The notes: a model not told the origin generated them from the letters alone. 49,471 nt of DNA from Gnetum montanum (GCA_015680685.1 MNCI01020330.1:1-49471); one strand, 5' to 3'. Positions 1-12,301 are shown, numbered from the stretch's first letter. Numbers and translations: made by a program.

Positions 1-2696
1 TCTATGTTAAGCTTGAGGATTGGTGTTAAAGATTTGGTGTATTCTAGCAAGCTTAACATAGTAGTTGATGGTTATATTTTGTAACACTGTGATTACATGT
101 ACATACTATCATACTGCACAATACCATCTATGGTGTTTTGTCTTATATAACTTAAAGCTTAAATTTAGTTATAGATAATTATATTTCTTAACTAATATTA
201 AGTATTCATTATGTCCATTTACTCTTTAAACATAACTATTTTGTTACATCTATATACATGTTAATTATAATTTTCCTAGTGGAAACAACATAACACAATA
301 CAATACAATAATGGAGAAACTTGGTTTTATAGTATTCTTCTCTATTAAATTTTTTTAATATTTTAGGTATAATACATATAACATTGTGGATTATATAATA
401 TTCATGGTATATGTTTGTCTTAATTTTAATAGTCATCAAACTATTATTAATGTCTTGGACCTAGTAATGTAAACATCATAAAAGCTAACAACATCAAGAC
501 TCTACTATGACTTGAAATTTTTGGGAAGACTTGGATGCAAGAAGTATATTTGAGATACAAATGAAATATCTAGTGACATGGCAAAATACCTTTTAATAAA
601 TTTCATCTTGAAATATTAAAAATATACCTTGTATATTGGTAGCTAAATATTCTACTAGATCTTAAATTAAAATCATCCAAAATGTTAAAATGCATATTCC
701 ATTAATTTTTTATTTTAATCATTTTATTTTATTGTTTGGGATGATGAATAAAAATATCCCAAGAAAAAGTTATGCTACTAATAATGATTTTATCCATAAA
801 TATATTGTTGAAAAGCATTTAAGTAAAATTGGAGTAAAATGAATCTAATCTATGAGCAAGAAAAAAATGTAGAAAATAAACAAAATGGTCAATGCACATG
901 AATATTTATCATAGTTTGGCTTGGGCTTATTTCCACTTTGCAAGGCTATCCAAATCTCTTCTATTCATGGGTTCCCTTCCAATCTTCTTCAACTTCTTAA
1001 AGAACAACACTGGTTTCAATGGTTTCTAGTCTCTCTTTCATATAACTAGGATTCTTAGGCTAAAATCCTCAAATCAGATTTCAAAAATCAAAGGAAATAT
1101 GAATCCATGCTTAGTGATCTCACAATAGATTAGATTAATCCTAATACAAATATAAAACATGAAAATGATACAATGATGCAATAAAATGTTTTGGTTCAAC
1201 TATTTTTCTTATGCATCCAATATTTTTTCCAAAAGCTTATTTTAATGTTACTTGTTGCTACTAATATACTGATCTCCTTCCAACAATCCATTTCCACTTG
1301 TGCACCTATGGCCAAGAGAGCTATGATGTCCATGGAAAAACATTCCATCCATAGAGACAAATGGTAATCTTTTCTCCTTAACACTTTGCTTATGTCACAA
1401 TGTTCAAGAGACTTTTTGGCCTTTTTGTCTTTAATTCTTTTTCATTTTTTTCTAATAGGTAGACCTTATCCAAGGTCAATCAACCTATGTGCTTGTTTGA
1501 TCGACCTATGCTTTGGTCAATCAACATAAAAAACTTGAAATCTTGGCTCAGTTGTCCTTCTCTATCTTGATCATCCAACTTTGGATGTCTAATATCCACT
1601 ACTTATCTTAGATAGGTTGAGCTATGGAAAGGTCAATCAACCTTTAAAGTATACATTTTTTTTCTACTGGGTCTTCTTTATCTTAGGTTGGTTGATCTTA
1701 AAAGTCATACATTTTCTTTCTTTTGAAGCTTACCTACTCCCATGTAGGTCAACCTATTCCAAGGTCAATCAACCTAAAAATTGTACATTTTTCCTTTTTT
1801 TAAAATTTTGCAAACTCACAAGTAGGTTAACCTTACTATGGATTAGTCAACTTATAGATCCAATAGGTCAATTTATGAATTCTAAGGCTAAACTTACAAT
1901 TGTATATTTTCTAAATTCTATGTTTTTGTATGCATTTGGGTTGGTTGACCCATCCCATCCCAAGGTTAGTAGACTTTCAACATAATGAATTTGGCTATTG
2001 AGCTATACATACGACATTCCAAATAGCCAATTTGATCAACACTTTGAATATCATTATTTAGGAATGTTTGGAGCATGATTCCCAAATGTAATCAATTCAC
2101 CACATTAAAATTAATACTAAATATTTTGTTCTATGAAGGTAGTAACTAAATCATTCCTTATCTTTTAAAATTTTCATTAGGATGATAGCCAATGAAGCTA
2201 CCCAAACTCATACTACCAATTACTTGGTATCATTATTTATTTAAAAGCACAAACAAAAATGGAAACCTACAATTATAAAAGAATATACATGGCAAACTTC
2301 CATCCAAAACTCTAGCTCTACTAGTAAGAGATAATATTTTTTATCACTACATGTTAGGTTTAATCTTTAATTGAGGTTCTGGGAGTAGATATTCTTCAAT
2401 CCATTTTCTGCAAATACTTTTTTTAAAAAAAATCAAATTATTCAATTTTAAAAAGTATTTTTCTAGTAGAAAAAATTTTGAAAGCTTTTGGTTCAAAGTA
2501 ACTATTGATGCAAAAATTTTAATCACAGCAATGCCCACAAAACTCATTTAGAGAGACTACTATATGGGGTGCCTCTCATATGGATATGGAAACTTGGGAA
2601 GAGTCTCAGCTAGAAAGTGCTATGTGGCATTTAAACAGATAAATTAAACTAGGAACTTTGTTAAAGAAATTTAAACTAAATAACTATATATATTTT
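1..2696. repeat. Repeat R, copy 1, segment a
   Basis: This stretch matches 41757-44530 along its whole length in the same orientation, with scattered substitutions and small indels. The window starts inside the repeat, so its true left edge is not visible. Open frames here are short and unconvincing. The last part, from about 2503, begins with a TTGATGCAAAAATTTT-type sequence. It resembles the reverse complement of the 3' end of the element 3 LTR for roughly 180 bp, so R probably contains an old LTR on the - strand. The segment stops abruptly at 2696 where element 1 is inserted; in copy 2 the sequence continues without a break into what is found here at 11766. I do not recognise R as a named family. 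Confidence 0.85.
1440..1990. repeat. Degenerate GGTCAATCAACCT motif cluster inside R
   Basis: The motif AGGTCAATCAACCT and its diverged or inverted forms (for example TAGGTTGGTTGATC) recur about ten times, separated by T-rich stretches such as TACATTTTTT. The motif is close to its own reverse complement at the ends (GGT...ACC). The same cluster is present in R copy 2 at about 43260-43800. A 122-codon open frame on the + strand at 1617-1985 is a by-product of this repeat and has no family features. Confidence 0.7.
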
Positions 2697-3568
2697 TATG
2701 AATTATATTTTGTCTAATTTTGATATCGGATATTCAATATCAAAGCCCTAATATCGGATACCCAATATTAGGGAAGGAGAAGTGATGTCAAAGATCTGAT
2801 ATCACGAGATATGTGTTGGCCTATAAATATAACACTTTTTGACATTATTTGGGAAATTTTTTTCATAGCATAGTAGAGCTCTTACAACTTTTTTCCCCAT
2901 AGTTAGAATATTTTCCCAAGTGCTAGTAGTAGGAGTCATTGAGTGATGGATCTTTATTCAAGCACTATTGTACCAGAGAATGATAGTGTGTGTGGCAATA
3001 AAGACAAGCTTTCTAATAAAACTTGGAATACTTTTGCTAGATTAAATATTTTCTTCATACATTTAAATTTTTATGCAATTTCCTTTAATGTTTTATGTAA
3101 TTAACCTAAATTAAGCTACACTAAATAGTGATTAATTAAGTACAAAAGTACAATCACTTCAAGCATGCACATGATGCTTGGTAATCCTAGTAACACTTAA
3201 CATTTGGTAACCCAGTAATGTTATACATGTTTAGGATGTGTATAGAAACTGGGATTACATGCTTATGTTAAGATTAGTTAGACCTTGTTTAGTTAGTTTG
3301 ATTAAATTACTTCATACCTTTCATCCTTTATTTTAAGCACCCAAAACATAAAACATAAAAATAATAAAAATCATATGCCTTGATTACACTTAACCATACC
3401 TTTTCATATCATGAGTGTAATTAGGAAGACAAAAAATGACTGTTAAGGCAAGTTTACTTCCTAGAAGCTAGTATATCGAAAGATCAGAGGTTAACAAAAT
3501 TGAACCAATTTGCACGTAAATGCTTAGTGATTCATATGATTGAGTGTAGGAGTATGCACCACTCATCA
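2697..3568 (+). repeat. 5' LTR of element 1
   Basis: This 872-bp LTR pairs with 10887-11765. It ends in ...CTCATCA, as do the other LTRs of the family here, and starts TATGAATT where the 3' LTR has TGATGAAG, so a few bases were lost at the start. U3 holds GATATCGGATATTC-type repeats at 2722-2780. A TATA box lies at 2821-2829 and an AATAAA at 2997-3002. Confidence 0.93.
2821..2829 (+). promoter_or_regulatory. TATA box of element 1 5' LTR
   Basis: CTATAAATA lies in the context GGCCTATAAATATAAC. The same box occurs at the matching place in the other LTRs of the family (11012-11020, 38395-38403, 40476-40484, and on the - strand at 22172-22180 and 36265-36273), which supports it as the U3 promoter. 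Confidence 0.7.
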
Positions 3569-3587
3569 TTGGTGTCATTTCTAGGGA
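3569..3587 (+). other. Primer binding site, tRNA-Asp type, element 1
   Basis: TTGGTGTCATTTCTAGGGA follows the LTR end directly. The canonical plant tRNA-Asp site is TTGGCGCCGTTGCCGGGGA. Six of 19 positions differ and five of those are C-to-T or G-to-A transitions, in line with methylation decay of a C/G-rich site. Confidence 0.85.
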
Positions 3588-3759
3588 CTCCTTATTAATT
3601 GAAATGTGCGCTATCTAGGCATAGTGGAAATCATTAGTGTCATTGGACAAACCCTGAGGTCAAAATCATCCTAAAAATAAATATAATAATTTGAGAACAC
3701 TAATATCTTATTTTAATTACAAAATTTCTTTTTCTCACAAGCATGATGATACTAAACTA
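3588..3759 (+). other. 5' untranslated leader of element 1
   Basis: About 170 bp lie between the primer site and the first recognisable gag residues. I see no feature in it. Confidence 0.5.
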
Positions 3760-5940
3760 CCAGTGCCTCAAGAATGTAGGTTGGTATATACTCATCCAAA
3801 TGAGTATGTGCCTGACTTCACCTTCATTCTACATTAGGATGAAGAACTATGGTAGTAAGATATCTAGGAAAGGATTATAATGCCTCTCGATTGATCTATG
3901 CATAGGATATTACTCCAAACTCTTAGGAGATTAGGCATCCAAGATCTTGAAGAACAGTACATTGTGCATGACCATGACTACTAAAACTACCATCCCACTG
4001 AAACATAACGCAGGAGAGATCAACACCAAGAGAAGCCCCATGAGGCTTCAAAGTGAAAATGGTCCACCAACCCCTTATTCCTACTTAACCAAAATGAAAA
4101 TGAGGATCCTCTCTCTAGGAAGTATCAACATGAAGATTCCCCATCCCTTAATAGTGGTGATCAGGGCTTGAACTTGAATCTACAATCCAATATCAACAAT
4201 CTAGGTTAAACTAAAAGTTGGAGTTAAAGTAGGGGCTAGAAAGCATTAAGATGATAAGAAAGCTGATGAATGTGATTATGACAAGCATAGTGGAGATGGT
4301 AAACACCATCGTGGTGGAAATCCTCCTCCCTCTTCATCCTCTTCATCTACATCTTCTTCTTTCTCTTCTAGTTTTGACAAATGCCACAAAAAGAACAACC
4401 ATAATGAAGGTGAATAGTGAGACAATGATAATTGTAGAAATTTCCGTGAATGAATGGGTAGTAGAGGACATCATAAGCATCATCAAAATAATGATGACGA
4501 TAAGCCTTTGCTTGCCACTCAAAGCATGATGAACATTATAGAGGTAGTAAAAATTCCAACTAGACATGTGAAAGATAGTTAGATCAAGCAACTTGACATG
4601 AACAATATTTCTAGATTTAATGGGGGGTATAAATCTCATTTGTAAAAACATCTCCATGGATTTCACAATTCTTGTGTCTTATAGAATATTGAAAATAATT
4701 TGCTAAAATTAAAGTTATTTCCTAGGACACTCATCAAGAAAGCAACAAGCTAGTATTGGTCCCTAAATCTAGAATCTATCTATAGGTGGAGTATAATGCT
4801 TTAGCTATTCAATGATAAATATCAAATGTAGTCCCAAGTGTCTAATTTGAGAAGGTAGTTCCAATGATGAAAGCAAGGAACACATGACACCACCATAGGT
4901 AGATACTATTCTCTCATACACTAATGCCTTGGCCATGGTTAGTTTCAACAAGAATAATTTCATCACATCATAGATGGACTCATATAAAAAATGAGAAGAA
5001 CTCTTGGGGTATATGCCCAAGGAAGACTATTAGAACTTAGAGCCCATTAGATCCAAAGGCTTATTGACCAGGTACTAGTAGAAGAAGGAGAACTAAGAAA
5101 ATAAGAAAGTGCTAAGGAATATAACAAGGATCCTTACATTAGGAAAAGAAAGGTTTGATTTTGCAACAATAAGGAGGAGTCATCACTTGATGAGGTGGTG
5201 TAGCAACATACCTTGCCAATTCAAAACAATTTTCTAATATGTCAACCAAGGTTAATAAATTATAATAATTTTTGGATAAAAAAATCCAAACTACTCTAAA
5301 AATTCATAGAAGAATCAAGAGAACAGAGTAGTGATTGTGACTGTAAGAGGTGAAGAGAAGTTGAATGTGCCTACCAAAGGGGTAAGGATAAAGTTCTTGC
5401 ATTAGAAGAAGTTGTGGAGATAGAATCAGATGATGATGATGGGTGTAACATCTATCAATATGAACATCATAAAGGATGTTACCCTATTGTGTCATGCTTG
5501 CAAGATTCTAGGGTCTACGTGCTAAATCCTAGACTAGTCAGAAGGCAAGCATCCAAAAAGATTTCCTTATCCTTAATACAATCTAAGGTAGTTCCACCAG
5601 CAACAATAACTTTATTATCCAAGTGGAGCTTTGCCATAATCATATGAGTAGTACTAGTAGTGGTAGCATTCATAGTCATGGGGGAGGCCACCACCAAGGG
5701 ATTAATACCCTTATTAGCAACCAAATCCCTATGGGTACTATGTTTAACAACCCATTTCTCTGTGAGACCTTTTCAATGATGCCACCTTCCAACATCAGTA
5801 CAACCCTCTTGAGTATCATGGAACTCATTCTCCATCTTCCATGGAAAATTTTCTAAATCCATATTACCCTTCTCATCTTTCTGTATATACCCCTCCATCC
5901 TCAACCTAGTTACCACCTATTCTGTCAATGTAGGGAGAAA
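3760..5940 (+). pseudogene. gag region of element 1 (decayed)
   Basis: The assignment rests mainly on comparison with element 2. Both elements encode VYTHPNEYV followed by a DFTFI segment near the start (here about 3780-3830). Both have an MPKE motif followed by a segment about the main gag core (near 5010-5040), and both have the motif HxKGCYP followed by an ALNP/VLNP segment (near 5470-5530). The gag protein forms the particle that carries the element RNA in the cytoplasm. The frame is shattered by TAG codons where CAG is expected and by several frameshifts, so no exact start or stop can be given. No canonical CCHC zinc knuckle is visible. The short open frames on the opposite strand at 4343-4666 and 4805-5020 are shadows. 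Confidence 0.65.
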
Positions 5941-6149
5941 TTCTGCCTTAGTTACAAGAATGCAATATGAAAAGGGCTATTAATTTATAGCCAACTTCTC
6001 ATTCGAGTGGTTTAGAAAATTAGATTACAAAAAAGAACTTTCTTCTAATGTAATAGCCTAACTAAACCCTTACATACACTTGTAGTTAACAATCTTACTT
6101 CTTCATCTTCCCCTGCATCTAATCTGTTTGAGTACCCTTCAAACCAAAC

Positions 6150-6670
6150 ATCTCTCAAAGTGCATACCATCATGTTAACTCATGTAGTAACTAATTGGAT
6201 TAAGGTTTCTTATCTTCTTAGGAAACTATTTGATCCTAGAAGTCCCCTTATTTACCTTCAAATTGCTAGAAATGAGTCTTACAAGGCTCTTCTAGATTCA
6301 GGTTCTAATGTTAATCTAATTTCCCATTATGTGTATAAATCTTGAAACCTGCCTCCACTAAACAAGACCAACATCCATCTTGAGTTGGCTAATTAGTCCA
6401 TCACTATTTTCTTGGGATTGGTGGAGGGTATTATGACCACCATTTATGGGTGTTCCTACCTTGCTAATTTCCTAGTAATCTAAGTGAGCAATTACAAGGG
6501 GAACTTTCCAACCATTATGGGAAGGGTTTGGCTAAGCACTATTGATGCACAATTGGGGATCCAAGATCTTTTTGTCAAAATCTTTAAAGAAAATTCATTT
6601 ATAAAGATCAAGAGAAAAAAAGTTCCATGCATTACATATAGTGATATAGGGAGTAACTATGTGTAGAAAC
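6150..6670 (+). pseudogene. Aspartic protease domain of element 1 (broken)
   Basis: A retropepsin-type aspartic protease, which would cut the Gag-Pol polyprotein, is readable in two open pieces. The first (6160-6345) ends with ALLDSGSNVNLIS, in which DSG at 6295-6303 is the catalytic motif and appears intact. The second (6484-6666) carries PTIMGRVWLSTIDAQLG, the counterpart of the flap and C-terminal part in plant gypsy proteases. The two are separated by stops and a frame change at about 6345-6483. Element 2 has the same two blocks at 18290-18900, where the DSG glycine is lost. Confidence 0.85.
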
Positions 6671-6809
6671 TATGGGTTGTTGATAGTGTATCTATCAAAG
6701 CATGTAGTTAGTATGGTGATATATCTTAAATTCAAAGGTTCTTGTATGTAGTAGCCACAAAGCAATAGGGCACCCAATGGCTAACATCTGACCTTGAGAG
6801 CATCTTAAC

Positions 6810-8450
6810 ACCTTTCATGGAACCTACTGAGAGCCTAACATGTACCTACATAGAAAGCATGGATGAATTGGAGCAAGTTTATTGCCAACATTGCATTCAT
6901 GAAATTGATGATACCAATAGGAAAATGTTGGAAATTCTTAAAAATTATAAGAAAGAGCCCCTTAAGTTGAAAACTCTACTTACTAGAATGGAATATGCAT
7001 TCTTGAAAAATGATAAGCCAATAATCATCAATGTCAATCTTGCTCCTAAATAGTAATAGATGCTATTGAAGGTGGCCAATAAATGGCTAACAACCTTTGC
7101 TTGGTCATATCCTAAACTTATAGGAATTAATACTAGAATATGCCAACATTGTATCTACACTGATTTGGCCATGAAACCAAATAGCAGCTACAACAATGGT
7201 TGAATCCCAAGTTAGATAAAATTGTTAAAAAGGAATTCGAGCAACCCCTTAAGGTAGAGCTTATCTATCCCATTGTAGATAGTGAGTGTGTTAGCCCACT
7301 TCGTGATTGTGCCAAAGGAAGGTGGCAATTGGCAAGTCTGTATTGATTTTTGGCTATTGAATATGGAAACATTCAAAGATCACTTTCCATTATCATTTTT
7401 GAATCAAGTGTTGGACACTATTTCTAGGCATTGCTAGTGGCTATAATAAAATCCAAATCATGTTAGAGGATTAGGCCAAAATAACATTCACAAGTCCCTA
7501 GGGGACTTTTGCATATCAAAAGATGACTTTTAACCTATGCAATGTTCCTACAACATTCCAATGTTTTGTCTTGATAATTTTTTAGTAATAGATCAGTAGC
7601 AAGGTGGAAGTCTTCATGGATGACTTCTCCACCTCTAGGGCTACATTTGAGCAAGCCTTGAACCATCTTGAGCAAGTGCTCAAAAGATGTGTGGAGACCA
7701 ATCTTTGGCTCAATTGGAAAAAGAGCTATCTAATGGTCTAGGAGGACATTGTACTAGGTTACATAATTTCTCAAGAAGGGATTAAGGTTGATCCTAAAAA
7801 GATTAGGGTCATATAGGGAATTACCCATCAACTAGAAACTATAAAAATGTTCAATCATTCCTTGGCCACACTAGTTACTACCAAATATTTATAGAGAATT
7901 TCTCTAAGATCACAAAATCGTTGGTTGAGCTAACAAAGAAAGATGCTCTATTTTTTTGTACCAATAAATGTGAAAATGCATTCCAATAGCTGAAGGAGAA
8001 ACTCATAGAAACTCCAATTCCATAAGCTCTAGACTAATCTACACCATTTCATGCCATGATGGATGGATCAAATTATGCCTTAGGGGTCATGCTGAAATGT
8101 CCTTATTATATCCACTACATAAGCCAAAGAATCGTGGGTACATAGCTAAACTACACCATCACAGAAAAATAATTGATGATAGTGGTGTTTTCTTTGAAGA
8201 AATTTAGGCACTATGTGCTTAGATATAAGGTATTCATGTACATGGATCATAGTGAAATTTTCTTCCTGATAAATAAGCCAATGGTAAGCCCCCGTGTCAG
8301 ATGGTGGCTAGTGATCTTACAAGAATTTGATCTTACAATGGTACATAGAAAGGAAATTGATAAAGTGGTTACTAAGCACTTGTCTCCATTCAGATGGAAT
8401 AACAAAGAGAAGGAAAGCTCACTATCTGATCAAGGCTATAATTGAATAAT
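6810..8450 (+). pseudogene. Reverse transcriptase and RNase H of element 1 (broken)
   Basis: This is the gypsy-type RNA-dependent DNA polymerase followed by RNase H. From the left, a connecting piece (6817-7053, ending KPIIINVNLAPK) precedes IYPIVDSECVSPL and GGNWQVCIDF, matching the fingers region. FMDD at 7613-7624 in the sequence KVEVFMDDFS is the polymerase active site. LKRCVETNLWLNW and DIVLGYIISQEGI follow. The connection domain contains SFLGHTSYY. RNase H is best seen at 8173-8445, with VVFSLKKFRHYVL, the FMYMDHSEI acidic strand and LQEFDLTMVHR. Several frameshifts and TAG/TAA stops interrupt the region. The wording of the motifs fits the Athila/Tat side of the gypsy superfamily. Confidence 0.9.
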
Positions 8451-8559
8451 TTCCCACTGAGCCTAAATGGTATAATGACATTCTCACCTATCTTCTCACT
8501 CAAGAGATGCCATGAGTGTAGACTATAGGAAAAAATAATAGTTTCTTCACTAAGTGAAA

Positions 8560-9500
8560 TGATTCATGAAGATCAACAGGCACCTCTAGAAAGTATCTTC
8601 CAATGGCCTAGTTCATTGATGTGTACTTGATGCTAATCAATTGCATGTTCCCCAAGATGCTCATGATGGTTCTTGTTGGGACCATAATGGCAGGAGATGC
8701 ACAATAATTAAGTTCTTGATGATAAGATATTACTGACCAATACTTTTCAAGGATGCTCACTAATTTATCCACTCTTGTGAACATTGCCAATGCAATGGTG
8801 GAATGATCACTCATATGGAGGATCCTCAATAGTGGATCCAACCATTGAAATCCTTCAACATCTAGGACATTAACTTTATGGATCCCATCATGCCCATGTC
8901 AAATGGAAAGTCATACATCATAATCACTGTTAACCATTGTACAAAATGGGTAGAAGCAATAGCTATCATCAACTATACATCTTCTACTTCTACTTTGTTT
9001 GTATAAAAAAATGTTGTAAATAGGTTTGGGATGCCACATGCACTAAGTTCTAATAAAAAATTCCATTTTATAGGCACTACCTTTTGCAAGCATATGCAAT
9101 GCTTGGGGGTTGAACATAAACTAACAACATCCTACTACTCCAAACCAATGATCAAGTAGAGTTTACAGATAGGAAAGTCACTAAGATCTTAATGAGAATA
9201 TTTAGCAAATATAGGATAGACTGGAGCACAAAATTTAATAATTCCCTATAGGCCTATTGCTCCACTTGGAAGCTCCCTATAAGCTACTCTTCCTATAAGC
9301 TGGTGTATAGAAAATTGCAAACTCCTCTTATTCAATCCAAGCTTTGCACACTTTCAACAACCTATGACTTTGACTTAAGTCTAGCACAAGATGAAAGATT
9401 AATGACCCTTAACTAGATGAAAATCGATTGGTACATCTATCATCTATTGAGTTGCACAAGGAATTTAATAAAAAATGTCATAACTTTAGAATTAGAAAAG
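8560..9500 (+). pseudogene. Integrase of element 1 (broken, C-terminus degraded)
   Basis: The DDE integrase would insert the cDNA into the genome. The core is readable as INFMDPIMPMSNGKSYIII, followed by CTKWVEAIA and NRFGMPHALS. The first catalytic Asp of the usual IDFMGP motif reads Asn here (AAC at 8872-8874, a G-to-A change), so it would be inactive even if frames were restored. The piece VHLSSIELHKEFNKKCHNF at 9428 onward equals the start of the C-terminal domain seen in element 2 at 15298 downward. After KVKC the frame runs into a T-rich stretch, whereas element 2 continues through a YLIPETFPSGSM segment. The C-terminal domain has therefore been lost here. Confidence 0.85.
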
Positions 9501-10872
9501 TTAAATGTCATTTTTATTTTACACTGTTGTTTTTATGCCCTTTTTGCTTTTATAGTTTTTACTATTTTACACCATTTTTAATATGTTTTATTTTTCTTAG
9601 CTATTTTACAATTTATTTTATATTTTTCTTTATTTTGGTATGATTTTCTTATTGTATTATAATAATAATATGCCTTATTGCCAACAAGGTACAATGCAGT
9701 TTGCTTTATGTGGGCATGTGCTATCTAATTATTTGATTGGTAATGTCTAGATTCTAGCTTTGAATTTTATTTTTTGATAGCTAAGATATGGTTTATTTTC
9801 GATGAAATAAGTAGTGAGTCCACATCATCCACCAATCCATAAACTCTATGGTGGTTCCAATTTTAGAAGTATGAGGTCATTTTCCTTAATAAACCATTAA
9901 CAAACTTGCGACTTTGGTAGTTTTTGGACTTGGAAATGAATCAACAGCTTCAATAGGATGTGACTTTAAGGGGACTCAATACTCTTTGTACCTTCTACCG
10001 TCTTGAGTGGAAGTGTGTTTTTAATGGATCTCTTAACGTTCCATGTCAACCAATAACAAGATGTTAAATAAGTCTTTGCATGGTGTGGTTTCCATTCAAA
10101 AAATGATAGGAATTCAAAGAACACCAATTATAGACAGAATAAACAAGCTACAAGCATTGTTTATGGGACTAAAAAGACTTGCTACCCATGCCTAAAGGTC
10201 CCTTTTAACTAAGGTAATTTCTCACTCCCTAATTATCTTTTCTTATTAAACAATGAATAGTGTTTGATCTATGGGATCACTCTATGTCATGGAGGCCACC
10301 TAGGTTTTTTGAATTTTTCCAAATTTTTCTAACTCCCACAAAGATTTAACGAAGGACTAACACTAACATCATCAATCCATGAAGTTAAATCCTTTCAACG
10401 AACTCTGATAATCCTAAAAATTAAAAGTTATTAAAAGAATTAATCCACCATAATCACAACCTAGCCAAGTATAACCGTTGACAAGAGGAGGTACATAAAA
10501 GCTAGAAGTTACACATTGCATACTAATCTATGACTTTTTTATGATTGAAAAGGAAAACATGGACTATAAGGGAAACTATCTTCACCAAGGAATAAGTAGC
10601 TTCACCATGTAATGAGGCCCCTTCATGATCATTGAATCTCTCCTTTGATCTTTAGTTGTCAAAGGAGTTGGATGTCATTTTTGACCATGGTGTTCAATTT
10701 TATTGTCATGAACACCTACTTTTGTAAAAGATTGTAAATATGCATACTTGGACATAGAGAATCTATATGTTTCATTTCAATCATTTTCATGTTAGTAAAT
10801 AATCCCATAAATTCTCAATATTTTGTAAGGGACTTGTTCCTTCTTTTGTTCACTTGAGGACAATTTTTCATT
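9500..10872 (+). other. Long 3' untranslated region of element 1
   Basis: About 1.3 kb lie between pol and the polypurine tract with no supportable frame. The part around 10125-10200 (GACTTGCTACCCATGCCTAA) matches the corresponding region of element 2 at 14230-14300 in reverse complement, so it is an inherited part of the family. Athila-type elements often have a long 3' region, sometimes with an env-like frame. I see no env-like hydrophobic frame here. Confidence 0.6.
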
Positions 10873-10886
10873 AAATAATGGGGGTA
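10873..10886 (+). other. Polypurine tract of element 1
   Basis: AAATAATGGGGGTA lies directly before the TGATGAAG start of the 3' LTR, the position needed to prime plus-strand synthesis. A matching ATGGGGGTTA stands before the LTR at 36399 on the - strand. Confidence 0.8.
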
Positions 10887-11765
10887 TGATGAAGTGTATT
10901 TTTTCTAGTTTTGATATTAGATATTCAATATTCGAACCCTTATATTGGATACTCAATATTGGGAACCAAGAAGTGATGTTGGATATTTAATATCATGTGA
11001 TGTGTGTTGGCCTATAAATATAACACTTGGACATATGATTTGGACAATTTTTATCATAGTGTAGTAGAGCTCTTGTAGCTTTTTCTTCCCCAGAGTTAGA
11101 ATATTTTCACAAGTTTCAATAGTAGGATTCATTAAGTGTATGGATATTTATTCGAGTACTATTGTACCTAAGCACTGTAGTATGTTCAATAATAAAGATG
11201 AGCTTTCTGATTAACCTTGCAGCTCTTTGTCTAGATTAAATATTTTCTTCATGCATTTAAAGTTGCATGTAATTTCCTTTAATGTTTTAAATAAATTAAG
11301 CTACATTAAATAGTGATTAATTAAGAACATAAGTAGAACTACTTCAAGCATGCTTATGATGCTTGGTAATCCCAGTAATGCTTAACGTTTGGTAACTGAG
11401 CAATGTTATACATGTTCAAGATGTATACAAAAACTGGGATAGGATGCTTATGTTAGGATTATATAGACCTTGGTTAGTTAGTTCAATTAAATTAGCAATT
11501 AAATTACTTCATTCCTTTCATCCTTTATTTTAAGCTCCCAAAACATAAAACATAAAAGTAATAAAAATCATATGCCTCAATTACACTTAACCATACTTTT
11601 GCATATCACAAGTATAATTATGAAGACAATGAATGATTGTTAACACAAGTTCACTTCCTAGAAGATAGTGTACCAAAAGATAAGAGGTTGACAAAATTCA
11701 ACCAAATTATACATGAATGCTTAGTGATTCGTATGGTTGAGCATAGGAGTATTTACTTCTCATTA
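10887..11765 (+). repeat. 3' LTR of element 1
   Basis: This 879-bp LTR starts TGATGAAGTG and ends TCTCATTA, a C-to-T form of the family end TCATCA. A TATA box lies at 11012-11020 and an AATAAA-type signal near 11190. GGATATTCAATATT-type repeats occupy U3 at 10913-10990. Confidence 0.92.
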
Positions 11766-12301
11766 AATTTTAAACTTGACAAGGAAAAGTAAAATAGAAG
11801 TTCATTAAACAAGTTGAAAAAAGAAAGTTTTTAAATAATCAAGAGCTTGAAAAAATCTAAATACAAGGAGAGGTCTTAGTTAAAATGTCTATTTTGGAAC
11901 AAATGTATGACAAATACTAACACTCTTAGTTACAAGGACATCAAATAAAGGTGATTATTCAAAAGACTTAGCTCAATAAAGAACACTCATTTGACTAGTA
12001 GGGTGGAAATTTTTAGTACCTTCTTGTTTGCCCATGCTTGTGAGAAGCACACCTCCTCTAACAACACTACACCTCTGGTCCCCATATTTGTTCATAGCTC
12101 TACTCCAAAGACCGTATGAAAGCTCCACACCACCAGTTATGCAACCAAATTTTAGAAAAGGGTCCCTAAATTTTTCAAAGCCTAAATCTTCCCTTTCCAT
12201 CTTGGCTACAAGGAAGGCCTTATGAGGCTTCACCTTCCGTCCCTTTTCTATTTTACTATTGTTTAAACTACCAAGCTCCCTTAGTTATTTAGTTTCCTAC
12301 A
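11766..12301. repeat. Repeat R, copy 1, segment b
   Basis: This is the continuation of R after element 1; it matches 44530-45026. It stops at the TG start of element 3. Overlapping open frames at 11973-12233 (-) and 12028-12225 (+) have no family features and are not preserved in copy 2. Confidence 0.85.

Larger units (their letters stand above)
2697..11765 (+). mobile_element. Element 1: decayed Ty3/gypsy LTR retrotransposon (Athila/Tat-like)
   Basis: The 9.07-kb element has two related LTRs in the same orientation, a tRNA-Asp-type primer site directly after the 5' LTR, and a polypurine tract directly before the 3' LTR. Traces of gag, aspartic protease, reverse transcriptase, RNase H and integrase lie in gypsy order on the + strand. 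It interrupts repeat R: the sequence left of 2697 and right of 11765 is contiguous in R copy 2 near 44528. The flanks (ATTTT at 2692-2696, AATTT/ATTTT at 11766-11771) are an imperfect 5-6 bp target duplication. The LTRs have diverged to roughly 80% identity by eye over a 250-bp stretch, so the insertion is old. All domains carry stops or frameshifts, so the element is not autonomous now. Confidence 0.93.

Noticed and set aside
1617-1985. 122-codon + strand open frame
   Set aside because: It translates the GGTCAATCAACCT repeat cluster, is not kept open in R copy 2, and shows no family motif.
4251-4666. Opposing 92- and 107-codon frames in the gag of element 1
   Set aside because: At most one strand can be coding. 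Comparison with element 2 supports the + strand gag only as scattered pieces, and the - strand frame has no counterpart.
8608-8841. 77-codon - strand frame
   Set aside because: It is antisense to the integrase region of element 1 and has no motif of its own.
9644-10872. Possible env-like gene in the long 3' region of element 1
   Set aside because: I found no long frame, signal peptide or transmembrane pattern, and element 2 does not share a protein there.
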